Positions 46,826 through 61,500 of a DNA stretch of 64,000 bases are shown here, piece by piece. Each line of letters opens with the position of its first letter. The stretch's first letter is position 1. This DNA is from Sthenelais limicola (Eukaryota > Annelida > Polychaeta > Phyllodocida > Sigalionidae). Location of the stretch: contig OW804095.1 in the NCBI GenBank assembly GCA_942159475.1, forward strand, positions 152,758,808 to 152,822,807, given 5' to 3'. The notes under the pieces are model-generated. The model was not told where the DNA came from. It did not search any database and saw only the letters and a program-made list of their open reading frames with translations. The position numbers were made by a program, and so were the translations under genes.

Positions 46826-48664
46826 GTAGAATCGGCCCTGCTTTGGGTGGTTGACTGTGTACTGGCATACAGTAAGTAAACTTATGACAAAGAACTGTTT
46901 CATAGAATACCCTTTAGTTCATCCATTGCTCATCCGCTAGAATTTTGGTATATCTCTATTCTATTATCCTAAGTCCTTTAGGGGTTGACAACAGACTATC
47001 TGCTGGTAGGATTCGTCAGTAAACCAGCCCTTGAGCTGAGGCATCATGCCTCTTGTGAGTATTTTAAATATTGTGTACAATTTATATTGTCAAAGATCAT
47101 CCTCCAAGCAACGAGGGATCTATTTATAAACAGTCAAATTATATGTATACTCATAATAAATCTTTATTAAAAAAAAGGATTGTCCGTTAAAAAGGCAATT
47201 CAGGGACAAAACCGGACCGGAGACGCCTTAAAGAATAGTATGAGACCAATTTCCCCATATCATTAACAAACAATGCCACCGCCTTTAGCTGAAAATACAT
47301 GGCAATTGCCTTTCCTTTTATTATATGAAATGCATGTCTCTAATTCCTCATCTATGTAATCTTTTATTCATTGGAGAAACTCAAACGTCGGACAAGGGCT
47401 ATGAAAGAAATGCACTGGACCCAGGACAAAAAGCCTTCATACAGCATTTCATCTCCAGATATACCATTTATAACGACTTGGCAAACGGCAAATATTCTTA
47501 TCGTATGCATAGATGATCTATTGCGATTCATGTGAAGCTATATGATATGATATGTGACTGGGGAAAGGTAACATTTGTTTTGACATACAGAGGCAGTGTG
47601 AGAAAAACATACATATCGTGCTCTGATATAATTGAATTAGGTTTCCTTGTTTCGCGGTGAGGATATCGAGGTGGTGGCTGATGGTACACATAATCGTGGT
47701 GTATTTATTTTATTTATCTATTTTTATTTATTTATCCAGGTGATAACATAAGGATTTGGCCTTTGTCACCCCTGCTTTATCGAGGATCCGGTTTTCACCT
47801 CCACTCTAGCCTTACTGTATAGCAGATGATGAAGAACCAGACTATTAATTTTATACAAGGAGTAAAACTCTCTTTCTCGAGAAAAGTATGTATAATGAAT
47901 GGAACTGATTATGTTTTGTAATATGTACTGATGTGTAGCTAGTTGAAAACTTGGTCTGTTATAAATGGACACATTTATATTTGTTTTTATTCTGAGGCGA
48001 ATTTCTATTGTAACTTTTGACTTAGAATCTGAGAGTATTGGTTTTGAAATTGTATTTGTTAATTTAATGGAGTAATAGTTAGAACCGTAAAGAAGTTATG
48101 TACTGTTTTTCTGAATTGATATGATTTGTTGATATTTTTTCTCGTGATGAAAAGTATCACAATTGTGAAATTCTCGGGAATAAAAACTTTCAAAAAAAAA
48201 AAAAATACTGCTAGCGTTTCCAAAAGTTCACATATAATGTATAGACGAACAAATTTGATACAGCTTACTCCAGTATATGCTAACGCGGCCATATAGTTGT
48301 CTCACTGGCTGTCTGGTGCATTCATAATCGATGCCAATACGTGTGAACTGGGTCAGTGTTTAGCCACATTACACTGTGTACTGGCATGCATGCAGCTGAT
48401 GAAAGAGTGTTCAAATAATGTATTTTGAATAAAGTATTGCATATTGATTGTGGGGAATATCCCTGTCTGTTACAATAGTTTTCATTTGTGGCACAAGTTT
48501 GCAACCAGTGACCATGTTCGACATTGTGCAGCAAACTAATTGGGGCGGAGCTGCATCAATGATTTTAATTGAGAAAAACTTATTACCCATATTATTTTAA
48601 AACGGGAAGAGTTTCCTTTGTTCTGGGTAAAACTTCAGCATAGTTTGAAAAATTATTTGGTGAA
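46826..48664. other. Non-coding stretch with retroelement-like A-tails
   Basis: Two A-tail-like ends on the plus strand, AATAAATCTTTATT before an A-run near 47171 and GGGAATAAAAACTTTC before a 13-base A-run near 48193, suggest 3' ends of retro-inserted sequences whose bodies I do not recognise. A TTTATTTAT-rich tract lies near 47700-47740. No coding region supported. Confidence 0.45.
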
Positions 48665-49021
48665 ATGCCCTACGAAGCAACCATCAACTTTTTGCCGGGC
48701 ATGTACTGCCTCTCGGCGACAGTGTGCGGTTGGATGCTGGGAACACTCTGCTACGACTGGCTCAAGAGTAAAACTGAGCACAAGAAAAAAAAGGCAAAGA
48801 GTAGATGTGCCGACTCCAGTGCGGCGAAGTCTCAGGCGATATGTCCCTCAACTTTGGAGGCTGCTGAAGCATTTGAAGATCAGCTAAGGAGGTACGAAAG
48901 TAGGAATGAATCTCTAACTCCCCAGCAACAGTATCACCTACAAAGTATCCAAGAATACACGGGGGAGGAACATAACGAGTATTACTCATATCCAGCTGAA
49001 CAGTATGTCAGCAGAGTATGA
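48665..49021 (+). CDS. 118-residue ORF with one membrane segment, unidentified
   Basis: A complete frame with ATG in a fair context (GTGAAATGC). Residues about 9-31 (FLPGMYCLSATVCGWMLG then TLCYDWL) form one hydrophobic helix close to the N-terminus. It is followed by a KKKKAKS basic stretch, as for a signal-anchor protein with a cytoplasmic tail, and an acidic tyrosine-rich end (EEHNEYYSYPAEQYV). Composition is unlike the AT-driven spurious frames nearby. No family recognised; it could be a single-exon gene or the last exon of one. Confidence 0.5.
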   Translation: MPYEATINFLPGMYCLSATVCGWMLGTLCYDWLKSKTEHKKKKAKSRCADSSAAKSQAICPSTLEAAEAFEDQLRRYESRNESLTPQQQYHLQSIQEYTGEEHNEYYSYPAEQYVSRV

Positions 49022-49621
49022 CATGTTGGAATATTCCTGGATATTCCTGGATATTCTTGGATTTTTTTTATATGGAAAGGCGAAAATAGAAGCCCTTACA
49101 TGAAACACTCTTTTGACTTGCAAAACCCATATGAGGATCATCCTATATATGAATATGAATAATTGTATTGTTCACCAGGAATTTTGACAAAGACTGCATA
49201 GGTAGTATACTGACCACAATAGATCGACACAAACGCGGGAGAATATTTTCGTGAAGCCATAAACAATCAGCAATCAGAGCAAGATAAGAATGTTTGTCTG
49301 ATAAACGCGAGTGTCAATGTCATCGTATGACATGCGTATTCTGATTGCTTCCAAATGCTCTTGACAACTTGACAACATTTTTGTAATATCCCGGACGGAA
49401 TACTGATCTATTTCTGTCCCCATCACAATATTAATCTTAGTGTATTTGCACATGATATGACGATATATACCAATCTTAAGATTTAGAAATAATCTTATAT
49501 TCTATGATACGATGCAATAATTAGCCGATAGAGATTGGAATTAATGACCGCGAATAACTGTATATACATAGTAAGGAACGCAGGGTGCATCTGAAGCCTG
49601 TATGAATAATGAAATGTATAT

Positions 49622-49856
49622 GGGTCAGATCTTCAGAAAATGTACAATTGGCCTTCACCAATCCTCTCAAATAACCCACATTTAAGACAAAAATGAGCTT
49701 CAAAATGCAGTTTAACATAACAGAACTGCTACTTTAAATCAATGCGATCCCAAATATACTCGGATATTCCCGGTATTCATCATTTTTCAGCCTTATTTAG
49801 TAGGATTTCCTAAATGTGTACAGCTGCCAATTGTACATTTTCTGAAAATCTTACCC
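49622..49856. mobile_element. 235-bp MITE, copy 1 (ATAT duplication)
   Basis: Ends GGGTCAGATCTTCAGAAAA and TTTTCTGAAAATCTTACCC are inverted. The inverted repeat extends through TGTACAATTG. Flanked by ATAT (49618-49621 and 49857-49860). About 85 percent similar by eye to the copy at 53727. Confidence 0.85.
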
Positions 49857-52800
49857 ATATAGGGTAACAACATAATCATAACATGCTACATGAGAATGCA
49901 TTGGAGAGGTACAGTATCTTATTTTACCGTTTGAAAGAAGATTAATTGTTTGTTAGTGGTAAAATGGTGGTCGTTTGTAGCCATTGAGACATACCATAAT
50001 AGCCATTTATTCTATAACAAGAAATAGAAGAACAATGCTGGTTATTGTTTTCCACGCAAATCATGATATACTTTTCTAGCTGTCGAAATATAACTGAACA
50101 TTATAAGAGTTTTGCTAGACATTTGAATTATGAGAATGATTATCTGACTCAGTTGTGTCGCTGTAAACGATGGACATTTTTAATTTTACATCCACATTAT
50201 TATTAAATTGAGTCAGACGTACGAGTAAGAATAGGGGACTTGCATGTCCGCCATTTTGAATCCTGATTCACATGGAATTATGGGACTTATGGTACAGTGA
50301 AAAAATATTGAAAACATTGCCTGGACAGAACGGGATATGGATCGATGCTCTAATGTCAATATCCATTTATTATTTGCTGGGATATTACTTTAAAATACAA
50401 CCTGCCTGGGTAGCGAAATAGTGCACCGCCAAGCAAACGTTACTCGTACAAAACCTCCCTTTAAACATAATCTGGTGCCCACTTTTCCATTGAAAATCAC
50501 GCAGGTTGTCGAGAAAACATGTCAAATTTAAGTCATTCAGTTTTCTTAAGTAAAATCCCAAGAATTGTAGAAAATTTCATTGGAGAAAGATGTAGGGCGA
50601 TAGAGTGAGTTGTGCATGGATGCTCGGGTTATATCGGTTGAGTGCATGCAGGTACTTTGATAACTTATAATATGTAGTTTTGATAGCATTTTTCAGATAA
50701 TTTAGGAGGTTATTTTTACGGTATTCCGACTTGAAGTATGTAGTTCATTCGGTGTCTAACCATATTTATTTTTATAAATACTTCTGATGTTAGTTAATTG
50801 GTCGCTCGTGCCTGTGGGATAACGCCTCATATGCCACTAACTAGGCATATCAATTCTATGTTCATTAGGCCTATAATACCCATATTACCCCTTAATAATA
50901 CCCATATTACCCCTTATGGTACATATTGCCCTTATGGTAACACTAGCTCAACTGTTAAACTATGATGAAACAACATAATAATGCTATACGCAGCTGGAGA
51001 CGCAGAGGATGATATTAGGTGCCAGCATCAGAAATGCTTATTTCAGTCTAATATCTGAAGGTGCCCATATTCTCCACATGCCCATATTACCCCACTTTAC
51101 CCTGCAGCATGTTTATTTGGTTTTACATGTAATAAGATAAGAACATGATGACAGGTTGGTGACGGAAATCTTTGATTAGGTATGGGTGAGGCGTCATGCA
51201 CATAATCGGAGACCAAAATCTCGGATATTTCTGATTGCTCTTGTATGTGATGTGTTAGTCGCCAAAATTGGATTTTGAAATATCACCCTATTTGATGATA
51301 TTTAATGATAGTAAACAGTCTAATAATCTAATAAGTTTTTCTAGATTCTAAGTTTGATATTTGTATTTTCGAATAAAAAAGAATTACAATATTTCTGGGG
51401 GCAATAAATAGTAGGACTAAAGTAACTAAATATACTCCATACGAGGACCTTTAAAACGAAAGGATTTATTACATACATTGTCCTGAAATTTGATACATCG
51501 ATTGATGTAACTATAAGTGATAAACATTCCAATAAAGTGATCTTGCAAAATAAACTAATTTAAAAAATACCATTTTTGCGAATAAAGCCACTCCAAATTG
51601 TATTACAACTAAAATTATTCAGAAATATTGATGATTTCTGATTTTGAAATAATTATTTTTTAAAACCAGCTAAGTTAGTGGGTGAAGTGAGTGGACTAGG
51701 CGTATGTGGGACTGCTCATTGTGTCTGGTAGGGAGCAGCTCAGTGCTGCCCTCTGGTGGACCTTCATCTTACTTACAGCTGCGTCCTGTATTGTTCTTGT
51801 TACCTTCAGGGGAACTTGCTGCAATTTGTATAAAGTTGTTGCCTACTGGACCAATACTGATGAAACTGCTTTCTTGATAAAATCATTATGATCATATTCC
51901 TTCGCGAATAGACGCAAGACCTTTGGGTTTGGGGCAGAGCGTAATAAATGGCTTAAAATATTTTTAGAAATGTTTGGTGGTTTTTTTTTAGCGCGCATTG
52001 ATAACTCAGACTGTTTCTACTGCAATTAGGATTTTATTGAGCCATCAATGATGATAAATTATATTTTCTAGAACTCACCAACTTGGACGGTTATTTCATA
52101 TTGGACGGCACGAATCTAAACGAGTTGGGGACTGATAGCCTACGTACTTTATGGAAGGAACTTTCGAATTATCGTTTTTGGCTTCGCCTCCATTAATGTA
52201 ATTCACTGGAGTTCTTAATAGGGAACGACTGGGATAAGATAATTAATAGTTATATAATAGCTATATATCATTAAGCATTTTGTTTTACAGAGGACAAATG
52301 ATTCTATCAAACAAGTCATTTTGGGGTCCAGAAACTATGTATAGATGACAAGATTACTCAGAGGGGGCCGCAGAAGTGGGATCTCATTCAGGATTGGAAA
52401 TTACTTTTTGTTTTAGTCTGGTTTAACTTGCAAATATAGCATAACGTGTCTTTTCCCCGGGTCTGTTTAAAGGAAGGAGAGACATAGAACGAATGCACAT
52501 TTGTAAATGCAAAATAGTTAGTGCGTATATATATCAACTAGTGCTATAATGTATTTTCGAGTGAGAATAAATAAGCCAAGAAGACAATGTATTAGAACAC
52601 AACTGATGTAATTGATATTTATTTCCCATTGCTCGTGCTCCTAATTTGACAAAAAGCCTATAATATAGTCGCTGATGATATAACAGTATTGTGAGTGTCC
52701 CGAAGCTAAGCACTATCATAAAGTTGAACCTAAGCACCTTTAACAGGTCGTCGAGTGAACAATAATTACTGTATACTCCAACACACATCATATTGGATCA

Positions 52801-53726
52801 CACAATTCGCCTTTTGGACTCACTCCTCCTTTCACCACGCGGATGTATTACACACTAGAATACAGGGCGGTTTAATAGGAGCTATACTCAATAACGAAGG
52901 AAGATAAAATCTCCAACAGTGAAGAATAGCAGACTTATTCATAATATTACAGCCCCTTTAGGACCGATAATAATTATCATTTCCTTGTTTATTATCATTA
53001 TTATACATGAACCGTTGTACATTAAGAGCCCGATTGTGCAGGTGTTTGGCCTTCGATCTCTTTTTTAATCCATATTTTACTTTGTTGTCCACCGAATTAT
53101 TTTTAACTCCTCAAGCGTCCGGGCCTGTGCATAATAATATTCTACTATTTGCAACCAACATAAAAGTATAACATACAGAAATAGTGTACATGCATATAAA
53201 TAAGACTGAAGGATATGTTCAACATGCAATCTAGGAATAACATTTGAGATTGCTAGCGTGGGAAGAGTGACAGAAGGGAACCGAATCAATACATCACGCT
53301 TGGTTTGCGTGCTTTGTGTGTCCTTAAACTTTAAACCTTACTCTAACGATAGTCTATAATACAGGACGGGGGCTTCTTTTGCACGAAACCCTCGTCCCAC
53401 GTCAGATTATCCATTCAGAGTTCTTACTTGGTGGGGTATTGTAAATAATATTAAGCAATGAAGGTTACGATCCGCACATACAAATAAAATGCATTTTCTT
53501 TTTTTCAACTCGATAGGTTTGAGGAACAATAATTGTACCCATTTATTATTATTATTATTACTATCATCATATAAGTGTCCCTGATTGGCAAGGACATGAT
53601 AACTAAATATGGAATGACACAACAGTCTAATCAACATTGGTGACTAGATGCGAAACTAAACTTGGAATGTTCTGAACAAATCAATGTGCTTGATTGCTCC
53701 ACGTACACATCTGGCCATGAGCACAG

Positions 53727-53951
53727 GGGTCAGATTTCCAGAAAATGTACAATTCAACTTCACCAAACCTCTCAAATAGTCCACATTTAAGACAAGAATG
53801 AGCTTCAAAATGCTGTTTAACCTAACAGAACTGATACTTTAAATCAACGCGACACCAAATATACTTGGTATTCTTCAATTTTCAGCCTTATTTTGGAGAA
53901 TTTCCTAAATATGTAGAGCTGCCAATTGTACATTTTGTGAAAATCTGACCC
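53727..53951. mobile_element. 225-bp MITE, copy 2 (ACAG duplication)
   Basis: Same family as 49622-49856, same orientation. Flanked by ACAG (53723-53726 and 53952-53955). Two independent 4-base duplications fix the element borders. Confidence 0.85.
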
Positions 53952-55514
53952 ACAGGCTGCTGGGCGGACTGGCGACAGCATAATAATAATGGTTAATACA
54001 AGCGTTTCTTTAGGTATCCAAAAACAAGAATACTTATAAATACTTCCCCTGAAGCTTGGTCCCTATTGCTAGAGATTTAAACATGTCTTCTTCCTTTTGT
54101 TACTTTCAAGTACGTTTTTGAGAGGGACGTTATACAGCATTTTCAATTATTTTTTTGCGTGAAAAAGAAATCAGCAAAAAAGGGATTTTTTGCTACATTT
54201 TGCAGTCTCGGTTTTAGTTATTTGATCGCGTCCGAATACAATTCAATACTAAAACTGGAATCAATTGTCGATGATTGTTTTAATTTTTGTTACCATTATT
54301 CAAATACTTCTAATTGATAATTCGTCACAATTACCTCTTGATCATCATGTTTAATGTATCATATTACATGCTTCGTTTTTCTTTAGATTTTGCTCATAAA
54401 AAAGTCACCGATTTTCTATAAACATCCTAATCTATCCGGGGAATAATCACTGGCCCTCGAAGGGGACGTTTTCTTTTAAACTTCATCTGGTCTTGAATGA
54501 AACAGTAAGCGACAAGCACGGTAATATTTACATAGTATACAATGCATGGTTACTTTCACGTTCCAGCGAATTCTCCATTAAATTGTTCCTATTTTACCCC
54601 CAAACCAATCACAGTTGTCTCAAAGTGTGACAGAAAATGTGATTAGAAAATGTGCATTCCTTGACAATACCTCACGGTATAATGTTTTATATATATGTAT
54701 ATATAATATAAACAAACATTCTCAACACACATTCCCCTGTTTTGGTAGAAATCTCCCCCTGCAGAATTTCCCCCACGAAAAACAAACCCTGAGGAGATTA
54801 ACTCACCTCTCCCTTTAGCACTATAGATCGAGACATGGACGCAAGGCCTCTGCCGTGAAAAGATCATCTATAGATCCCTCTCCTAAAACATGACCGCAGA
54901 AGTGGATTTGTGAATGGAAACATTCGACATCCCCTTGAATTTATCTCTGAATTATCATTCTTCAAGCGAATAAATCATCATATACCAACTTAGAGACAAT
55001 TCTAAGTGGACGATATTAATATAATCAGGAAGAAATGATACATACTTCACATGAAACTATAGAGATAGTTAACGGAATTTGATTTCCATTCGCACTCAAT
55101 TTTTGTGGCCGCGTTTTAGGGGAGCGATGCATAATTCAAATTCATTACATAAATTGAGTAATACGTTCCACCTTTTAGTCTCTTTAAATAAAAAAATGTT
55201 TAAATCGTGAAATTCTACTCAGTTTTGCTACCTATGCGAGTCTTAGTGTAACACCCCAACCCTCTACTCGCTTTCCTCATCATTTTGTTTTTTCTTCTTC
55301 GGATAAAGAATTTTTTCCATATATATACACGTCTTTGACGTTGTGATTATAGATATTACAGTTATCCTCAAAATAGCTGATCACATTAAGTATTAATTCA
55401 TAGCTAGCCATATATATAATTATATGACCCCCTCTTCCCCAACGATATGATGATACTAGGGCTGTAATGTGACTTGTGTCCACCAGGGGTTGTTGTGCAG
55501 GTAACTGCTGCCCT

Positions 55515-58500
55515 CTAGTGGTAGCGATCTTGGAACTCGTGGTGCCACTTGTTGAAATCTATGTTGAAGACTATCAAACACCCTGTAGCCAAACCTGCCA
55601 TCAGATATCTACAAATAGAAAGCAGGCATTCATTAACACTATTCAGTATATTGTTAATATATATATATATAAACCTTGTATTTCCTCCCTAAACAGTTAC
55701 ATTAAATAGGGAAAAGGATATTGCACTTGCTGTGCCCTCACAGTTCTTCCAAGAAACCCAGAATTACTTTACTGATATATAACTACGACATCCCCCTAAG
55801 AGCTAAGTTTAAAGTACAATGGTACATCGATTTCTACTAGAATACATTAATATAACAGCCCTATACACTTCTCTCTCCATGCACTGGTTAAAGTATAACC
55901 TCTAAGTCTTAGTTTATGATCGGAGATACTATAGACCAAGGGCATGGCAGATGAGTTGGTTCCATTGTTAAATTAATGATTCCATATACTACTAGGGTCG
56001 AGGGGTGTGTTGAATGTAACTATTTAACCCTAGGGTCATATAATTATCTGTAGATATAAAGCATGCATTCATTAATACGATTTAGTATGTTGTTTATTAG
56101 CGGGTTTATGATCAGAGATACTATAGAGACCAAGAACATGGCAGATGAGTGGGTTCCATTGTTAAAGTAATGATTCCATATACTACTAGGGTCGACTACT
56201 GAGAAACGCAGAAGAGCGAGGAAAATAAAAATGTGGCGAAAAAGAGGGAGAGAGATAGCAAGAGTGGAGTTCAGGAGAGATAGGAGATTGAGGAGAGAGG
56301 GAGAGAGGGAGGGGGAGAGAGAGGAGAGAGAGGAGAGAGAGAGGAGAGAGGGAGAGAGAGGTGAGTGAGATTGGTTGCTTTACGCCCTTATCAACACTTT
56401 AAAGTGTTCTATCAAGGGCGGGAGAGCGGAGAGGGAGGCAGTTTATGATCATACCCAGGAAATAGAGATAGAGAAGAAGGGAGAGAGAGACAGAGAAAAG
56501 AGACAGAAAGGCACTTTATGGTCTTACCCAGGACGGAGAGGGAAAAGAGGAAATACTATAATTGAGTGGAATCACTTACTTCTGGTCGTGTGAGAGTGCT
56601 AGAGACCTGACACTGGAGTCACAGGTGGGGTAGGTATAGAGTACATTAAGGTCGTGGGTCCTCCATACTTCCACTATACCGTTATCCCCACCAATCATCA
56701 CATACTGGCCATCCCTGGACATCACCATACACTGCAAGCAACAAGGTGCATCAGTTATTACACGTTATATATCAAATATTAGAAGTTTTGTCATACCTCA
56801 ATTATATATCAAATATTAGAGATATTGTCATACCTCAATTAATTGAATTATATATCAAATATTAGAGATATTGTCATACCTCAATTAATTGAATTATATA
56901 TCAAATATTAGAGATATTGTCATACCTCAATTATATATCAGATATTAGAGGTGTTGTCATACCTCAATTATATATCAAATATTAGAGATATGGTCATACC
57001 TCAATTATATATCAAATATTAGAGGTATTGTCATACATCATTGGGTCATAGATGTGATGTGTTCCGGGAAAACTCCGGGAAAAACAAGTTGCAAAATTGA
57101 TATTTTTCGAAGTGTTTGATCCCCAAGATTCCTTTGTTGCAATGTTCACATCTTTGAGGTACCTACCGCTATGGGTCGTATTAACACATATACCAATATA
57201 CCAAATACCAAATTTCAAGACTGTATGTACGTAATATATCCATGCAGTACTAAGGTCATCTTATAGAGTATATTTAGCAACTTTCCTAGCAAATGCCCAT
57301 CCAGAAATACTGAAAACATTTTTTCAGGCAACTAGAACACAGGGGGATAATAAACTAAAGACGATTTCAATGACCTTTATTTACCCAATTTAGTATTATT
57401 GGGTTTCCCCTGTTGGGTTTGCCCGGAAGACCTGCTATGTGTGCAGAGGGTATTAACCGCTTCTGACGAATGATTATGTAATTAACAGATTATCAGAATA
57501 CAAATCCTATATATAAACTAAAGTTACTTCCCTTCTCCAGCCCCAATACTGAAGTATATAACTCACCTGTACGTTATCGTTATGGGCCACATGTCGCAGG
57601 AGTTTGCCATTGATACCAAACGAGCAGAGAGCGCCCTTGTCGTAGTTGACGATGATGTAGCCCTCTCGTGTCATTGTAAGGAACTTGGGTGATTTGTAAA
57701 CCTCCGGTGGCTCCAGGGACCTCAGCAGATCTCCCGTGTTGGAGTGTATTAAGCAGGGTCCATCTGAAAATAATGGTCAGTTACAATTATAGCATCTTTT
57801 GGAAAACCTTTAAAGTAATCCTCACCAAAAGAAAATAAATAGAGCTGCTATAAAGCTATGTTTGCAATTGCCTGTTTCAGAAATACTGAATTTAGTAAAA
57901 ATACTAAAGACTTTCACATCCCTGTTGAAATAGCCTTTTATGTCCCTCTTCCTGGCATAAAGTGACATTGTAAATCCAAAATTTCACATGAGTCAAAAAC
58001 AACTGCTGCTTTCTGAGATGTTTTAGCAATACTTGTCTCATGAAATGGCTGTCCTTATTACAATCAAATTCAAGGCAATGTATAAATGAAATCTTGAAAC
58101 AAAATGTTAAAAAAAATGTGCTATTACTCACCCAAAGATCCACTGACGACGATGCCAAGTTCGGCAGACACCACGACACACGTGACCTCAGACTGGTGCC
58201 CTGTCAGTGTGGCCTTAGGCGTGGGATCCTCTATACCTGCAATACAATACAATGCAATACAATACAGTACAATACAATACAATACAGTACAATACAATAC
58301 AATACAATACAATACAGTACAGTACAATACAATACAGTACAATACAATACAGTACAGTACAATACAATACAATACAATACAGTACAATACAATACAATAC
58401 AGTACAATACAATACAATACAATACAGTACAATACAATACAATACAGTACAATACAATACAATGCAATACAATACAGTACAATACAATACAATACAGTAC

Positions 58501-61500
58501 AATACAATACAATACAATACAATACAGTACAATACAGTACAATACAATACAATACGATTTAATTCAATTTAATGTATTTTTTATTTATATACAAGAGTTG
58601 TACAAAAAGTGCGACCTGCATCTAAAAGTTAACTCCAGGTCTTCCAGCGGGTTCCTAACTAGTTGGGCATGATAAAATAAATTTTGATTACTTTTCAACT
58701 GAACCACTTGTAGAGAATCATTGCTATGATCTATCTATGACTGAGATGATATTGTTACTCTACATCAGAAAAATGTAATTATACTAAAGGGCCTGAAAAC
58801 CTCCCAAATGCCGAAAAGATCCCCTATAATGAGCAATGATTTATTGCAATAAAATGTCTTCAATATTAATAACATATACTCTCAGAGAATGTTTGATTAA
58901 GACTTGTAATATCCTTTGGTCCCTTCATACCTCATCAGACTTATCAATAATATTATATAGAAATTTTATTAATTGACAATTTGAATACAAAAGTGTGGAA
59001 AAAATGGACTAAAATGATTAATATGGTGTATTTTCGTAGAACTATGTGAAACATAGAACTATTATATAAAACACTGTTGCATCAAACATGTAATATTCTT
59101 GTTTCATTAGAATTGCCTCTCTCACTATTGAAGTTCTCTATTGAAGCTCTGGATCAAATAAAAATATCATTTGATGACTTATGAAACAATTAGGAGTGAC
59201 TTACTGCCGTTATCTCCTAGGATGCTCTGTTGCTTGGCGTTCCAATGCCACACCATGACGGTGCAGTCTTTAGAGCCGGTGACGACGTAACAATCCTGAT
59301 TAATGTTGCACTCAGAGCGTCCGATGCACGTCACGACGTCAAAGTGACCGTACACCACTTGACACACTTTGGCTGCAAAACAATCCACAAATATATCATT
59401 AGTAAATGAACATATGCTTCCTCTGAATATACATAAAGGGCCTTATCCACCAAGCCGATTCTCATGAGATTTTGCGCTGCAGAAGACTATTTTTCACTAA
59501 ATTCTGTGAGAATCGCATGAGAATCGGCTTAGTGGACAAGGCCCTTAACTCTGTCCCAGTAATTATAAACATCCTCTGAAGAAGGTTCAACTGCGGCCCT
59601 TGTCCGATTTATTTCTTTTTTTTAAACATCTTTATTCAGGACAATATATGGAGGCATATGCCATAGCAAAATTATGTAAACAGATATGAGATTATGTTAC
59701 GTATTTTATCACGTAGATATTTTCACAGAAATTAGTGGAAATGATCTTCTGCGGCAAAAAATCGCATGGGAATCGGCTTGGTGGACGAGGACCTTAAGTT
59801 GTCATGTCTGAATTAATTTATAATTTCATATGTAACATTTTCTTGTTAGATTTCTCGTTTACAAACCCGAAAAGTGCATGTACGATCTGAAAGTGTATTC
59901 AATATAATTTCTTTATGTTTGAATTTCTTTTTGTTTTAATCTTATATTTTTTTTTCTCAATTTTATTATGATATTTTTGTATATAAAATAATGAGGTACT
60001 CACCAGATTCAGTAGAGAAGACCCTGAAGCTCTTATCCCAGAAGCCAGCTGCCAGGATGAAACGGTTATCGGCCGTGGTGATGAAGGAAGAGTGAGTCAC
60101 CTTTAACCTCTGGTCAAAGTTGTTACCTAGCGACCGTTTGTGTAGCCCTGTACCAAAGACTGGCAATGGAAGGTAGAATATATCACATTTAAAACTCATT
60201 TCACCAAACATTTCATCACATATATGTATGTATGTATATCGATGTATATATAATAATATATGAAATATATATTATATATACAGATGTATTCATATACATA
60301 TATATTGGTTTTGTTTTAATAATAAAGTGTTTAAGTATTAATTCTAGAGTGAAAAAAGATATATTGGAATTAGAATCTTATTAAATTGAAAGCTGGTGTT
60401 AGGTATGTGTTAAACTGCTGAATCAAATGGGTTAAGTATATAATTTAGGAAAGGAAATAAAAAGCTAAAAAGGGGGAAAGAGTAAACAATAAGGTAAAGA
60501 AACCCGAAATGATACTATAGTGAAAGATTCACAGCATGTGGGAAAGTTTGCCCATCATAGTAGTGCAGCATAGTATATACAACAAGCAGATCAACCCTGT
60601 TTACAGAGAAACCAAATATTATTTACTTTTTTCAAAGTAATTTACAATATTGAAGTCATTTTCCAAAATACCATATAGAAAGAAAACCCACGTAACATTG
60701 TGAATCGTGAAAATGACAATAATATGCCAATGCAAACGGGTGCCAATTATGTATATCATTCTGCATTTTCTCCTGTCAAAATCATAGGCATAATACATCG
60801 AGAGAGGTACGATTTGTGTAAGTCAACAATAACCTAACACACCAAACGCTCATGTTAAGTTGCTGGTAGTAAAAATATGACTTAATGATAGGGTAATATT
60901 TAGTCATAGTTCATTGCATATCAAATAATATGTTCGTTCCAATGCCCATGCATGTCATTCAACAACAAGCCAGGCAATCAGGCTGTCGTGCTTTCCTTCC
61001 CCTCAGCATATTTATCACTGTATATTATCCCTGCCTCTTATCCCTGAATGTCGAATATTGTATTGGACGGAAGCTATTTCATGTACATTGGTTAACAAAT
61101 GCATTAAGATCAGACATATGTTTTGTAATTAATTGTATAATAATTGTTATTGCGATTCGAGATAAATGGACCGCATTATTACAAGAAAATGTACCTTTAA
61201 AACAGTTCAATTTCAGATTTAAAACAGTATATTTCAGATTTCAAAATTTGTGTTGATCACTGTTGGAAATCACCGCCAATTAAAGGGGATTTCATAAGAT
61301 GTAGTTCTGTTCGTAATTTATTTTCCTACATCAAATATTTCGCCCATGCATCATCCAATAATCTATTGGGAGTCTATGGATTAAAATAAACATGAACATA
61401 TATGAATATATATGTAGTGTTCGGCAATACATTCAGGCACACACAAATGGCAGCAGGATCGGTAGCAAACGGTAGAGCTAAACTAAAAGTGGCAACAGTT

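Larger units (their letters stand above)
49022..55514. other. 6.5 kb without genes, two MITE copies
   Basis: AT-rich intergenic DNA between the small ORF and the LRBA-like stop codon. Apart from the two MITEs at 49622-49856 and 53727-53951, I see only short compositional frames, a short TATT array near 53545 and a repeated CCCATATTACCCC word near 50877-51100. The 3' untranslated region of the LRBA-like gene must occupy the right-hand part. Confidence 0.6.

Noticed and set aside
58040..58672. Six long overlapping frames on both strands, with NTIQY or VLYCI repeats
   Set aside because: They are translations of the AATAC microsatellite; the true coding there is the minus-strand LRBA exon at 58132-58236.
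59179..60211. LRBA WD40 exons as a free-standing WD-repeat gene
   Set aside because: Splice phases link them to five further exons ending in the LRBA/NBEA C-terminus.
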